Assembly (NCBI RefSeq): GCF_002975275.1
Contig: NZ_PCOQ01000012.1
Span: forward strand, 62,001 to 126,000
Reading direction: 5' to 3'
Origin: Achromobacter sp. MYb9
GTDB lineage: Bacteria > Pseudomonadota > Gammaproteobacteria > Burkholderiales > Burkholderiaceae_B
Length of the DNA: 64,000 bases
The notes beneath the pieces were generated by a model. It saw only the letters and a list, made by a program, of their open reading frames with translations, was not told the origin of the DNA and did not search any database. Both the position numbers and the translations under genes were made by a program. Below, piece after piece: positions 1-8,420 of the stretch (within the stretch, counting starts at the first letter, position 1; every line of letters begins with the position of its first letter).

Positions 1-4
1 CGAA

Positions 5-1279
5 ATGACGCAGAACACCACTACCTCAACCGTTTCGGTCATCGGCCTCGGCTACATCGGATTGCCCACCGCGGCAATGCTCGCCTCCCGCCAGGTCAAG
101 GTCGTCGGCGTCGACATCAACCAGCACGCGGTCGACACGATCAACCGCGGCGCCATCCACATTGTCGAACCCGGCCTCGAGAACATCGTGCAATCGGTGG
201 TCAAGGAAGGTTGGCTGCGCGCGACCACCAAGCCGGAACCCGCTGATGCGTTCCTGATCGCCGTGCCCACCCCGTTCAAAGGCGACTACGAACCCGATCT
301 GTCCTACATCCAGGCCGCCGTCGAAGCGATCGCACCGGTGCTGCGTCCGGGCAACGTGGTCATCCTGGAATCCACCTCGCCGGTGGGCACCACCGAGCAA
401 ATGGTGCAATGGCTGTCCGAACTGCGTCATGACCTGAAGCTGCCCTTGCAGGGTAGCGTCGACAGCGACGTCTACGTGGCCTACTGCCCGGAGCGCGTGC
501 TGCCCGGCCAGGTCGTGCGTGAACTCGTGGAAAACGACCGAATCGTCGGCGGTATCAACCCGATCTCCGCGGAAAAAGCGAAGAGCGTCTACAAGCTGTT
601 CGTCGAAGGTCAGTTGCTGGAAACCAATGCCCGCACCGCGGAGATGTCCAAGCTTACGGAAAACGCGTTCCGCGACGTGAATATCGCCTTCGCGAACGAA
701 CTCTCGCTGATCTGCGACAAGCTCCAGATCAATGTGTGGGAACTGATTGGCCTGGCCAACCACCATCCGCGAGTCAATATCCTGCAGCCCGGCGCCGGCG
801 TAGGCGGCCACTGCATCGCGGTGGACCCCTGGTTCATCGTGAACAAGACGCCCGAGCAGGCGCGCCTGACTCGTACTGCCCGCGAAGTCAACGACTCCAA
901 GCCGCACTGGGTTTTCGGACAAATCGAAGCGGCCATCCACAAGGTCGAAGCTCACGGTACGCCGCAGGGCAAGGTCAAGGTCGCGCTGTTGGGCCTGGCA
1001 TTCAAGCCCAATATCGATGACCTGCGTGAAAGCCCTGCCCTGCACATCGCCCAGGAAATCAGCGAGAAAATCGATTGCGAACTCTATTATGTAGAGCCGT
1101 ATATCGAGGAGCTGCCCAAATCGTTCAAGCGCGGCACGCTCTCCTCGCTGAATCACGTGCTGCGCGAAGCCGACGTGGTCGCGGTGCTGGTCAAGCACAG
1201 CCAGTTCACCGAAGCGCCTCTGACCGTCAAGCAAGGCGCGCACCTGGTCGACGTGGTCGGATTGCCCTCCAAACGTTGA
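5..1279 (+). CDS. wecC: UDP-N-acetyl-D-mannosamine dehydrogenase WecC
   Basis: This 424-residue protein oxidises UDP-ManNAc at C6 to UDP-ManNAcA with two NAD+, supplying an acidic sugar for the surface polysaccharide; it acts in the cytoplasm. The N-terminal Rossmann motif is SVIGLGYIGLPTAA (about residues 11-24). The UDP-sugar dehydrogenase middle part holds NAFRDVNIAFANELSLIC and the catalytic-cysteine segment GAGVGGHCIAVDPW (about residues 262-275). A C-terminal UDP-binding domain carries AFKPNIDDLRESPAL. Length and motifs follow E. coli WecC (420 residues) much more closely than Ugd or TviB. The start is only 4 bases into the window, so a partner epimerase (WecB) may lie just outside. It is the first visible gene of the capsule locus. 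Confidence 0.93.
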   Translation: MTQNTTTSTVSVIGLGYIGLPTAAMLASRQVKVVGVDINQHAVDTINRGAIHIVEPGLENIVQSVVKEGWLRATTKPEPADAFLIAVPTPFKGDYEPDLSYIQAAVEAIAPVLRPGNVVILESTSPVGTTEQMVQWLSELRHDLKLPLQGSVDSDVYVAYCPERVLPGQVVRELVENDRIVGGINPISAEKAKSVYKLFVEGQLLETNARTAEMSKLTENAFRDVNIAFANELSLICDKLQINVWELIGLANHHPRVNILQPGAGVGGHCIAVDPWFIVNKTPEQARLTRTAREVNDSKPHWVFGQIEAAIHKVEAHGTPQGKVKVALLGLAFKPNIDDLRESPALHIAQEISEKIDCELYYVEPYIEELPKSFKRGTLSSLNHVLREADVVAVLVKHSQFTEAPLTVKQGAHLVDVVGLPSKR

Positions 1280-1396
1280 CCCCCTTATCCGGCCAGGCGG
1301 CGTGAACCAGAAGCCGCCTGCCTGACCGTGACCCCGGACGCTCATCCTGGCAAGGCCTGCCAGATCGAGTGTCCTCATTTTTTTACGACGAGAGCT

Positions 1397-4300
1397 ATGT
1401 CAGCCGTACTTACGATGCAGCAACGAGGATGGGAAGCCTACGCCGGGAAACTCGGCGTGGAGCTAATGCAGAACACTCAAAAATTCCTGGATTGGCTCTG
1501 CAGCCAAGTGGAAGGCGAGTTCATTCTGGATGCCGACTGCGGCCAGGCCGCAATCCTAATGCTGCTTGCCCGCGAGGGCAAGAACGTCGTAGGGCTTAGC
1601 TCTGATACCGCAGTCCTTGGTCAGGCCCGCACCTTCATCGCAGACGAACCTTCGCAAGTACAACGCAACATCACGCTGCACAGTGGTTCGCTGCTGGAAA
1701 TCAATGCGTTGATTGATCGCAGCTTCGACACCGTAATTCTTCCGCAGAGCATCGCACTGACCGGCGAGCCCCACGACTTCATCGAAATCGCATTCCGGAA
1801 GCTTAAACCGGGAGGCCGCTTGATATCCCTGTGGCCATTCGGCGCGCTATCCCAGTCCGGCTCTGGGTTCTACTTGAGAGAGCCTGCCAATTTGTTGTCG
1901 CGACATTTCGAGACGACGCTCGTCCGGCTCTTCGGCGACACAATGGCGGTCATTTGCAAGCCGCGGGCCAAGGTGCTAGAGCGCATCCCTGCAATTGCCG
2001 CGTGGCCCGACGCTGTCGTTCAAGAAGCGGAATCCGCCTTGACCGCCGGCCAATTGGCCTCCACGGCGCACTTGCATGCAACGCAGGGAGAATTGCGAGA
2101 ACTGAGGCGTGAACTCGCCCACGCCAATTCCGAACTCGAAACGCTCAGCCAACTGCAGGCTCAGCATGAGTCTCAAGCAACGACGCTGAAGGCCCAGCTC
2201 GAGGCCATCCAGCACGCCGAACGCGAGGCTGCGACAGGCGCACAAGAACAACTCGCTCTACTGAAGGAACAACTCAAAGAAAGCGCGGCCGCCACGGAGA
2301 GCGCCAACCATGCCGCCAGCCAAATACAGGCTCAGGCGCGCATCCTGGAGCTTGAGAAAGCTCAGGAAATCGCAGTGCTGCGGCATGAGAAATTCCAACG
2401 AGACGTGATCATCCAGGACGCCCGTCGTGAAGCGGAACACCGGGCGGCTCAAACCGAGATTCAGATTCAGGAAGCCAGCGATGCGGTCAAGATAGCTCAT
2501 GCTGCTCGGGATAATGCCTTGCAGCGCTTGCAAGCCGCAGAAACCGCCGCAAAATCCAAGAGCGCGGCGCTCGAGCAGTGCGTGGAAGAACTGCGGAACG
2601 CATTGATCGGCAAGCAACGAGACGTCGAAGACGCTCAACGGCGAATAGATGAACTGACGGCGCTGACCCAGGAACGAGCGCAAGCGATTGAACGGCTCCA
2701 GGTGGAGCATGCTCACCTGACACAGCAATATGAGCGTGCGCTAGAAGAAAGGCGGAACTCGGAGTTACGCCTTCAGAGCGAACTTGACGGACTCCGGCAT
2801 AATCACGACAGAATTCGTGCAGCCAACCAACATGCGGACGCCCGGATTCATACCCTGGAAAAAGCCGTTGCCGAAGCCACGACAGCGCGCGAAGGGTCAG
2901 AGCAAGAGCGTTCGAAATTGCAATTTTCGCTCAATACCCTTACAACCCAACTGTTTCAAGCCCGGACTGCACAGCGGGATGCGCAGAGTGCTGCGATCAA
3001 CAAAATTCAAGATATTCAAACCCGGCTCACGCTTGCACAAAATCAAGTGCTCGAAACCGAGGGACGTTTGAAAGATGCGCAATTGAAGGCGAGAGACATC
3101 GTCGCTCAATACCGCGAAACTCAGAAGAATGAGAAAGACGCAACGGAAAAAATCCGGCACCTTGAACGTCGCCTTCGCAACCTGCAATTAGAAAAAGAGC
3201 AGGCGATTCAGCAAGTCGAGCAGGCCAGAAAGACACTTTCGTTCCAGCTTGGCTACGCGCTGCTCCACGGCTTCAAGTCGTGGTCAGCATTTTTCTCTTT
3301 GCCATCGGAATTCATTCGTATTCATAAAGAAGGAAAGATCCGGCGCGAGAGGAAGCGATTGAAGCAAGAGGCTGGTGGCCACAAAACGGGTAAACTCGCC
3401 CCTGCTCGACAGTCGCCTGCCGCGAAAGTAAACGCTGAACCCATAATGCTGGCTGGGAGTTCCTCACTGAGCACGAAAATGCGCGTAGCGGGCATTATGG
3501 ACGAATTCACGTACCATTCCTATGCGCCTGAGTGCGAATTGCTCCAATTGCGCCCGGAGTCGTGGCTGACACAGGTCCAAGATTTCAAGCCGAGTTTGCT
3601 TTTCATTGAATCGGCCTGGAAAGGTGTGGAAGACCTATGGCAGCGCAAGATCAGCAACTGCGCAGAAGAGGTACGGGCCCTGCTCGCGTGGGCGAAGAAG
3701 AACCACGTCCCTACCCTCTTCTGGAATAAGGAAGATCCTGTCCACTTCAGTACGTTCATCGAGCTTGCTTCGCTTGTTGATCATGTCTTCACCACGGATA
3801 TCGACTGCATCCCGAAATATAAGAAGATACTAGGCCACGAGCGCGTTTATCTTTTACCTTTCGCGGCCCAACCCGCAGCCCATAATCCCATTGAGGTTCA
3901 CGAGCGCAAGGATGCCTTCAATTTTGCAGGTTCCTACTATTTACGTTATCCCGAGCGCCAGCGGGATTTCGCCGCATTGGTCGATACAGTAAAGAAATTC
4001 CGCCCAATCGAAATATACGATAGAAACTACGAGAAGCCACACCCACACTACCAATTTCCCGAAAAATACACCCCATTCATTTTGGGAAATTTGAAATTCG
4101 ACGAGATAGATAGAGCCTACAAGGGTTACCGGTACGGCATCAACATGAACACCATCAAGCAATCTCAGACGATGTTCGCGCGTCGCGTCTTTGAATTGCT
4201 TGCGTCAAATACTGTTGTCGTCAGCAACTTCTCTCGCGGAACAAGGCTGCTGTTCGGCGATCTTGTCATCGCATCTGATGAAGCAACCCAAATTGAATCC

Positions 4301-6667
4301 CGCATTAAAGCCCTCTACGCAGATGAACTCGCGTATCGAAAATTCCGGCTTGCTGGTTTACGCAAAGTCATGGCCGAGCATACCTATCGCCACCGGCTGT
4401 CATATATCAAAGCCAAACTTTCGTCCACCCCATACAACCAACAAATCCCGGCAGTACTATTCGTTGCTCGCGCTGATTCATCGCACGAATTGAAATCCAT
4501 TCAGGATTCCTTTCTGAGACAATCACACGGCAAGTGCCGACTATGCGTGGTCACTGCGGGCACAGCACCCCTGACGCCGCAAGACTCTCGCATCAGCCAC
4601 TTTGGAAGCATCGACTCCCTTACCACGGCTGTGCGGGACATTGCACCTCAGGTGGAATTGATAGGCATACTGCATTCCAATGACTACTACGGCGTGCACT
4701 ATGCGGAAGACCTGGCTTGGGCTTCGACATACGGCGGCTCCGCCGACGCGTTTGGCAAGGTAGCCCGCTACGCCTACCAAAATGGCGAATTTGCGCTGCT
4801 TGAAGACGGAAAACAATATCGCCCTGCGGTAGCGATGCAATTGCGCTGCGCGGTCCAGCGCATCAAATCAGTGACTGACGCGGACATTGCACGCTGGCTT
4901 GGCATGCCAGATGCGACTACTAGCGAAGGCCTCCAGGGCCTGTCGATAGACGAATTCAACTACTGCGTAGACGGCGCCGAGGCGGATGCCACAGCGCTCC
5001 TCAAGGTGCAGGATGCCACACTGGCCAATACAGGTGTCTCGTTTGACCAGGATTTGGCGCCTCTAGCCGAAGCGATTAAACCAGCGGCTACGATAAATGA
5101 TGATTCGGACGATGATCTCCCTTCTATTTCCGGGGCGGAGCTGGCTGCCCGCTTGAGAGCTCCCGCTTCCAAAATGATCACGCTTGCAGCGGAAGGCGGT
5201 GCCTTGTGGGTACGATCCAAGCTACCACAAGAGAGCTTTGCCTACGTCTATGTTAAAGAATCTTCGCCTCGCGAAGAGTTGAACATGGAACTCAATAGCC
5301 AGTTCACGCTAGTGTGTGATGATCCAGGCGAAGTGCGCACGGTCTTTGAGTTCCAGGACAAGGACCGCAAGAAAATATCCCATTCGATTGTTGGCGCGGA
5401 AGGGACGCACGCTCTTGCCATCCCAAACGAATGCGTCTACATCCGCTTCGGCCTGCGCATCCAAGGGAAATGCAACCTGAAGATTCACAAGCTGGTACTG
5501 GGCAGCCACGGACAAAAGCCCTCCGTCGTAATTGGACGGTCAAACACATTAGTGCTGACAAAACAATATCCTGCATACGACGACCTGTACAAATACGGAT
5601 TTTTGCATACCCGCGTCCGCGCCTACGCCCGTGCGGGCCATCCCGTGGACGTTTTTCGTATCAACGCCAATCCCGGCCAGCCCTATCGGGAGTTCGAGAA
5701 CGTTGATGTAGCTATCGGAAATGCTGCTCTCTTACGCCAATCGCTGGAATCTGGTCGTTACAGTACTGTGCTGGTGCATATACTCGACAAAGTAATGTGG
5801 GACGTACTTAAGGATTTTCTCGATAAGATAAATGTGACGGTATGGGCACATGGGTCCGAGATCCAAGTCTGGCAGCGGCGCGCGTATGAATTTGCCGGCC
5901 TGGGCACAGACGAAATCGTGCGAAAGAAGAAGCTAAGCGACAACCGTCGAAAATTCTGGCGTGACGTATTCGGCAACGCGAGTAAAAATCTAAGATTCGT
6001 GTTCGTGTCTGATTGGCTGAAACGCACCACGGAAGAAGATATGGACGTATCGCTGACCGGAGAGCGATACATGGTAATTCCAAACCATGTAGATGGCGCC
6101 ATTTTCGACTACAAGGAGAAACAGGCCGAAGACCGCAAGAAATTGCTTTCTATACGGCCTTACGCAAATCGGACATATGCAAACGACCTTACAGTGCAAG
6201 CAATTTTGAATTTGAGCAAAAAACCTTACTTTAAAGAGCTTTCCATTGAACTATGCGGTGACGGCGAGTTGTTCGATGAAACAACAGCTCCGCTTGCGAA
6301 CTTCAATAATGTGAAACTCAGCAAGGGTTTCTTGACTCATTCAGAGATATCGGCCAAGCACAAGTCATACGGTGTCTTTCTTACGCCTTCTCGAATGGAT
6401 ACCCAAGGGGTCTCGCGAGACGAAGCGATGTCGAGCGGCTTGGTCCCGATTACGACAAATATAGCCGCCATACCTGAATTTGTATCGGCCGACGAAGGAT
6501 TTCTCTGCCCGCCAGAAGACAGTACCGCCCTGTCCAGCGCAATCGAACATCTTTTACAGAATCCAGAGGACTTTCTAAGAAGATCCGGAGCCGCGAATAA
6601 GCGCGTCTCCAATTCTCTAGATATCGACAAGACTATAGATCGCGAACTCGCTTTATTCGTACGATGA
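1397..6667 (+). CDS. Giant multi-domain capsule glycosyltransferase (methyltransferase-like / coiled coil / CgeB-type GT / GT4)
   Basis: From the ATG at 1397 this is 1,756 residues. Modules in order: a SAM-methyltransferase-like head (about 30-200) with the degenerate motif I LDADCGQA; a long heptad-rich coiled coil (about 220-615); a CgeB/DUF3880-type glycosyltransferase (about 695-1010) with LFIESAW, FWNKEDPVHF and a conserved N-NT...RR-FE-L block; a weakly conserved segment (about 1015-1370); and a GT4 glycosyltransferase (about 1380-1756) ending in the EX7E-type segment SRDEAMSSGLVPITT. It probably builds capsule repeat units at the inner face of the membrane, with the coiled coil as spacer or oligomeriser. 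The start is uncertain: the open frame reaches a GTG at 1328, none of the starts has a good ribosome site, and another frame (from 1369) encodes a more family-like N-terminus. Acceptor and sugars cannot be read from sequence. Confidence 0.75.
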   Translation: MSAVLTMQQRGWEAYAGKLGVELMQNTQKFLDWLCSQVEGEFILDADCGQAAILMLLAREGKNVVGLSSDTAVLGQARTFIADEPSQVQRNITLHSGSLLEINALIDRSFDTVILPQSIALTGEPHDFIEIAFRKLKPGGRLISLWPFGALSQSGSGFYLREPANLLSRHFETTLVRLFGDTMAVICKPRAKVLERIPAIAAWPDAVVQEAESALTAGQLASTAHLHATQGELRELRRELAHANSELETLSQLQAQHESQATTLKAQLEAIQHAEREAATGAQEQLALLKEQLKESAAATESANHAASQIQAQARILELEKAQEIAVLRHEKFQRDVIIQDARREAEHRAAQTEIQIQEASDAVKIAHAARDNALQRLQAAETAAKSKSAALEQCVEELRNALIGKQRDVEDAQRRIDELTALTQERAQAIERLQVEHAHLTQQYERALEERRNSELRLQSELDGLRHNHDRIRAANQHADARIHTLEKAVAEATTAREGSEQERSKLQFSLNTLTTQLFQARTAQRDAQSAAINKIQDIQTRLTLAQNQVLETEGRLKDAQLKARDIVAQYRETQKNEKDATEKIRHLERRLRNLQLEKEQAIQQVEQARKTLSFQLGYALLHGFKSWSAFFSLPSEFIRIHKEGKIRRERKRLKQEAGGHKTGKLAPARQSPAAKVNAEPIMLAGSSSLSTKMRVAGIMDEFTYHSYAPECELLQLRPESWLTQVQDFKPSLLFIESAWKGVEDLWQRKISNCAEEVRALLAWAKKNHVPTLFWNKEDPVHFSTFIELASLVDHVFTTDIDCIPKYKKILGHERVYLLPFAAQPAAHNPIEVHERKDAFNFAGSYYLRYPERQRDFAALVDTVKKFRPIEIYDRNYEKPHPHYQFPEKYTPFILGNLKFDEIDRAYKGYRYGINMNTIKQSQTMFARRVFELLASNTVVVSNFSRGTRLLFGDLVIASDEATQIESRIKALYADELAYRKFRLAGLRKVMAEHTYRHRLSYIKAKLSSTPYNQQIPAVLFVARADSSHELKSIQDSFLRQSHGKCRLCVVTAGTAPLTPQDSRISHFGSIDSLTTAVRDIAPQVELIGILHSNDYYGVHYAEDLAWASTYGGSADAFGKVARYAYQNGEFALLEDGKQYRPAVAMQLRCAVQRIKSVTDADIARWLGMPDATTSEGLQGLSIDEFNYCVDGAEADATALLKVQDATLANTGVSFDQDLAPLAEAIKPAATINDDSDDDLPSISGAELAARLRAPASKMITLAAEGGALWVRSKLPQESFAYVYVKESSPREELNMELNSQFTLVCDDPGEVRTVFEFQDKDRKKISHSIVGAEGTHALAIPNECVYIRFGLRIQGKCNLKIHKLVLGSHGQKPSVVIGRSNTLVLTKQYPAYDDLYKYGFLHTRVRAYARAGHPVDVFRINANPGQPYREFENVDVAIGNAALLRQSLESGRYSTVLVHILDKVMWDVLKDFLDKINVTVWAHGSEIQVWQRRAYEFAGLGTDEIVRKKKLSDNRRKFWRDVFGNASKNLRFVFVSDWLKRTTEEDMDVSLTGERYMVIPNHVDGAIFDYKEKQAEDRKKLLSIRPYANRTYANDLTVQAILNLSKKPYFKELSIELCGDGELFDETTAPLANFNNVKLSKGFLTHSEISAKHKSYGVFLTPSRMDTQGVSRDEAMSSGLVPITTNIAAIPEFVSADEGFLCPPEDSTALSSAIEHLLQNPEDFLRRSGAANKRVSNSLDIDKTIDRELALFVR

Positions 6668-6765
6668 TCCGCTGCGGGGATCGGCGCCATCCCCGCTATT
6701 TCTCAAGCTCACCGCCGGGTTCGGCAAGAGAAAATAGGCTAATAAGTCCTTATCAGCAGCTGTCG

Positions 6766-6771
6766 TATAAT
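6766..6771 (+). promoter_or_regulatory. Candidate -10 element upstream of the heparinase-like pair
   Basis: A perfect TATAAT lies in the 200-base gap between the giant glycosyltransferase and the chosen start of the first heparinase-like gene. No convincing -35 hexamer sits 16-18 bases upstream, so this is only a candidate for an internal capsule promoter. Confidence 0.3.
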
Positions 6772-6804
6772 GGTAGGTCCGCACGAGGCGCTCTCGTGCC
6801 TACC
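6772..6804 (+). other. Bulged inverted repeat in the leader of the heparinase-like gene
   Basis: GGTAG and GCACGAG (5' arm, separated by four unpaired bases) pair with CTCGTGC and CTACC around a GCGCT loop. This gives a 12-bp bulged stem right after the TATAAT. No U-run follows, so it is not an ordinary terminator; it may act as an mRNA leader structure. Confidence 0.4.
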
Positions 6805-6867
6805 ATAACCGTGATCCGTGCATCGTCGAACTTTGCGAGACACGCCGGCAGGAGTAAAAATCAAAAT

Positions 6868-8400
6868 ATGCAAATCGCTCCCGCAGCCATGCCCTCATCC
6901 CCTGCGACCATTCCTATGGACGCAATTCAGGTGGAACATGCCGCATTCCCAACAGTCGTCCTGGCAGACCCGATAGACTGGGCAATTAACCCCTACAACT
7001 CACCCGCATGGCTCCATCATTTCATGAGTCTGCGGTGGATCCCGGCTGATTTTGAGGCCGACCTCCTTTTTCAGATTGTCAAAAGTTTCTATCAGTTCCA
7101 CTGTGCCAAGAAGTCCCGCAATCCTTATTACACGCATCTCCGGGGCGATCACGCAGCAGTCATACGAATAGAGCAATTGCTGACTTTTCGCGAACGGTTC
7201 AGCGAACTGAATAATGTTCCTGCGCAGGGAATCTGTGACCGCATAATCAGAGCTGAAGCAGTTAATCTTCAGCGAGACGCCATGTATAGGGCTGGGCACA
7301 ATCATGGATTAATGACGGACATCATGCTGTTAACTCTGTGGAATGACTACCCAGCTTATCGAGGGAGCATTGACCCTGTAATGATTGCCGCCCGGGGCCA
7401 AGCCACCCTGGATGAAATGTTCACACGCGACGGGATCACCCGAGAACATTCCATTTCGTATCAGGAACACAATTACCCTCTGGCGGTCCAGTTTCTTGAT
7501 TTGCACCCCGACCATAATGCCGCTCTAATTAAGAAGCGCAAAGCGACGTTCGCAGAAAATACAAAGAAGATACTGTCCTTCGCATTACGCGATTCTGGGG
7601 ATTATTTGGCCATCGGGGACACTCTTCGGAGTCCAAATAAAAATATACGCGCATCGCATCCCGAGATCGTAGCCAACGAAAATGAACTGGCCACTCTCGG
7701 TTCGAAAGGCTATCGATTATACTGCGACACTGGGTTATTTTTTTACAAGAGAAGAAAATCCGTAGACGACAGTTTCAAAAAAAATATACACTTCTCCGCC
7801 ACTTGCGGCTGGAATTCGGTGAATCACAAGCAAGATGACGAACTCTCATTTTGCCTCGAAATTGATGGCGAACTCGTATTTGATGACCCAGGTTATACCG
7901 TAAACGTAGTACCCCGCGATCGGGCGATACGAACAGCATCCGCCCACAGCACAATCGAAATCGCTGAAAGTCCATTTTGCGATATTAGAGACTCGGCCCG
8001 CGGGAGCCGAATTGCTGCTTGGTTTGAGACCACAAACGGGTTCGTAGTTAATATGGCTCATGATCGAGTAGCAGATCATGCGATATCGAGAGAGATATCC
8101 TTGTACGGTGAGTACTTGACCATTCGAGATAAAATACTGCGGACAAACTTCCGCAATCCGCTCCTTGCCTTCCACAATTTCGTGCTTCATCCGGACATCC
8201 AAGCCGAGGTGTCAGGCCTTAAAGTCAAACTTTATAAGGGCAATACCGTTGTTGCCGAAATTGAGGCCGTGGAGGGGAATGGAAGTTGGACCTCCGAGAA
8301 CTTAGACTACATCGGGATCGACAAATATCTATACCTTATCACCAAAAAAATGGTGTTTAAGAGTTCGCAAGAATTCTGCGAATTCAAAATAGAATTTTGA
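6868..8400 (+). CDS. Heparinase II/III-family protein, copy 1 (cytoplasmic)
   Basis: From the ATG at 6868 it is 510 residues; AGGAG lies 13 bases upstream. The frame is open back to 6664, but that extension is low-complexity and not family-like. An N-terminal alpha/alpha-toroid carries the Asn-His pair typical of heparinase and PL15/PL17 alginate lyases (GHNHGLMTD, about residues 143-151). The C-terminal beta-sandwich has NHKQDDELSF and LVFDDPGY (about 318-342). No signal peptide or membrane segment is visible, so it should be cytoplasmic, which is unusual for a polysaccharide lyase. Possible roles are lyase, epimerase-like or length-control activity on nascent capsule, or a non-catalytic role. 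It is followed directly by a divergent paralogue. Confidence 0.8.
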   Translation: MQIAPAAMPSSPATIPMDAIQVEHAAFPTVVLADPIDWAINPYNSPAWLHHFMSLRWIPADFEADLLFQIVKSFYQFHCAKKSRNPYYTHLRGDHAAVIRIEQLLTFRERFSELNNVPAQGICDRIIRAEAVNLQRDAMYRAGHNHGLMTDIMLLTLWNDYPAYRGSIDPVMIAARGQATLDEMFTRDGITREHSISYQEHNYPLAVQFLDLHPDHNAALIKKRKATFAENTKKILSFALRDSGDYLAIGDTLRSPNKNIRASHPEIVANENELATLGSKGYRLYCDTGLFFYKRRKSVDDSFKKNIHFSATCGWNSVNHKQDDELSFCLEIDGELVFDDPGYTVNVVPRDRAIRTASAHSTIEIAESPFCDIRDSARGSRIAAWFETTNGFVVNMAHDRVADHAISREISLYGEYLTIRDKILRTNFRNPLLAFHNFVLHPDIQAEVSGLKVKLYKGNTVVAEIEAVEGNGSWTSENLDYIGIDKYLYLITKKMVFKSSQEFCEFKIEF

Positions 8401-8420
8401 AATTAATCTACTTTAATCTA

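Noticed and set aside
26-1378. 450-codon open frame on the minus strand
   Set aside because: It is fully antisense to wecC, whose motifs are unmistakable; the translation is Arg/Gly/Asp-rich low-complexity typical of a GC-rich shadow.
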